NCBI RefSeq assembly: GCF_963576615.1
Contig: NC_088712.1
Span: 7,880,541 to 7,944,540 of the forward strand
Direction: 5' to 3'
From: Watersipora subatra
Taxonomy: Eukaryota > Bryozoa > Gymnolaemata > Cheilostomatida > Watersiporidae
Length of the DNA stretch: 64,000 nt
In this document: positions 63,225 through 64,000 of the stretch, piece by piece
Layout: the number at the start of each line of letters is the position of its first letter
Numbering within the stretch: the first letter of the stretch is position 1
The notes under the pieces: model-generated
Seen by the model: the letters and a program-made list of their open reading frames with translations, nothing else
Told to the model about the DNA's origin: nothing
Databases searched by the model: none
Position numbers and translations under genes: made by a program

Positions 63225-63234
63225 ATGAATAGTT

Positions 63235-63270
63235 TTCCGACGTTGATTCCGTGTTGAATCAACGTCGGAA
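63235..63270. repeat. Perfect 15-bp hairpin
   Basis: TTCCGACGTTGATTC and its exact complement around loop CGTGTT, starting 3 bp after the nested foldback element. It could be a separate tiny foldback or part of the host transposon's centre. Confidence 0.85.
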
Positions 63271-64000
63271 TGTTGAATGTTTAAAACATCTTAAAAAATG
63301 TTGTAATTAAACGTATACGTTGTCTGAGCTACAAAAAACTATTCATCGTTTGACCTAAACACAGAATACGTGTGTACATTCAATAAGTATCTATTAAAAA
63401 AGTGTGAGTGATATAGAATGTACCATAAAACCTCGTAAAACTTCTAATTGAACTGCCTCGGAGTGTTGCTTTTAACAAATCCTAGGTAAAGTAAGGTAAT
63501 CTGCATAAACCTCAAGAAAAAATGGCAAAATTGATCGTGGGTAAAACCCCAAAAGAAAAAAATGTCTTTTCTTTTGAGCATTTCAACAACGATCAAGTTT
63601 TGCCAATGTCAATCTGAAAAACGTCCTGGCAATAACATCACCTCAAACAACAAACCAATCTCAAGTGATAGAAAAATCTCTATACTTTTTCATGAAAACG
63701 TTTTAAACTTTACATTAGAAGCATTTAATTTGAAACAAGCCATTTGTGCTTTTGATTTATATTATAGTTTGTATACGTACATGTATCTACTAATAAATAA
63801 GTAAATATATGGACTTGTGACAGTGCTCTGATAACTTGAACGCTCTGATAATTCGAACACTTTTGCTCGGTCCCTTGAAGTTCGAGTTATCCATGTTTGA
63901 CTGTATAGGCAAACTACCAGGGCTGATACTCCCCCTTAAAAGTCCTATTAGTTTCGGGCCAAAATCAAGTTTTAGGGGGGATTTTTAGACCATGGGGCAC

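Larger units (their letters stand above)
62783..63903. mobile_element. pogo/Tc1-like non-autonomous DNA transposon
   Basis: 1,121 bp with terminal inverted repeats CAGTCAAACATGGATAACTCG, flanked by the dinucleotide TA on both sides (62781-62782, 63904-63905). Subterminal copies of AATTCGAAC and GATAACTCGAAC occur at both ends. No transposase frame is seen; the 80-codon frame at 63562 is unrelated. It lies in the presumed intron of the plus-strand GPCR. Confidence 0.85.

Noticed and set aside
63562-63804. 80-codon open frame as transposase of the pogo-like element
   Set aside because: No DDE motif or helix-turn-helix; a chance frame in a non-autonomous element.

Overview
The window is nuclear DNA of an animal. 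Genes are split by many AT-rich introns with GT..AG ends, microsatellites and transposon remains are abundant, and nothing looks like an operon. The gene content (a PAN plus fibrinogen-domain secreted protein, a galactose 3-O-sulfotransferase, two sister rhodopsin-class receptors), an R2/R4-type retroposon and hammerhead ribozyme repeats fit an aquatic invertebrate, most likely a lophotrochozoan such as a mollusc or bryozoan. The species cannot be named from the sequence alone.

Layout. 1-9389 (+): the 3' part of a fibrinogen-related protein gene, seven exons, with a (TG)n tract, a PIF/Harbinger-like MITE, a tRNA-derived SINE head, a (CT)n tract and a perfect 107-bp-arm palindrome in its introns. 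9390-16483: no gene seen; a 38-bp tandem repeat, two more TIR elements, a tRNA-like SINE head and a minus-strand hammerhead ribozyme. 16484-26675 (+): a nearly complete eight-exon Gal-3-O-sulfotransferase gene, whose last intron carries a 1.04-kb hAT-like element; a phase-compatible alternative last exon lies at 32323-32453. 32500-41660: mostly noncoding, with 142-bp, 54-bp and 28-bp tandem arrays. 41668-45120: a decayed REL-endonuclease non-LTR retroposon with a tRNA-like head. 45149-46160: a 257-bp tandem repeat carrying degenerate hammerhead ribozymes. 46361-46740: a 46-bp array. 48838-52188 (-): a complete two-exon class A GPCR. 61275-62051 (+): the first exon of its paralogue, which runs off the window. 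A pogo-like TIR element with a nested foldback element fills the end.

The strongest unexpected signal is a set of three unrelated hammerhead ribozyme families within 40 kb. All are type I folds, as known from Penelope-like elements and retrozymes. One is a perfect inverted pair (about 6533-6763) inside a gene intron, one is a solo minus-strand copy (15360-15418), and one is a decayed tandem satellite (45160-46154). The first two have an intact catalytic core. They sit next to (TA)n tracts and no protein-coding partner is visible.

The host genes show no obvious functional link to one another. The two GPCRs are clearly duplicates: they share sequence, intron position and intron phase, and are arranged head to head about 9 kb apart.
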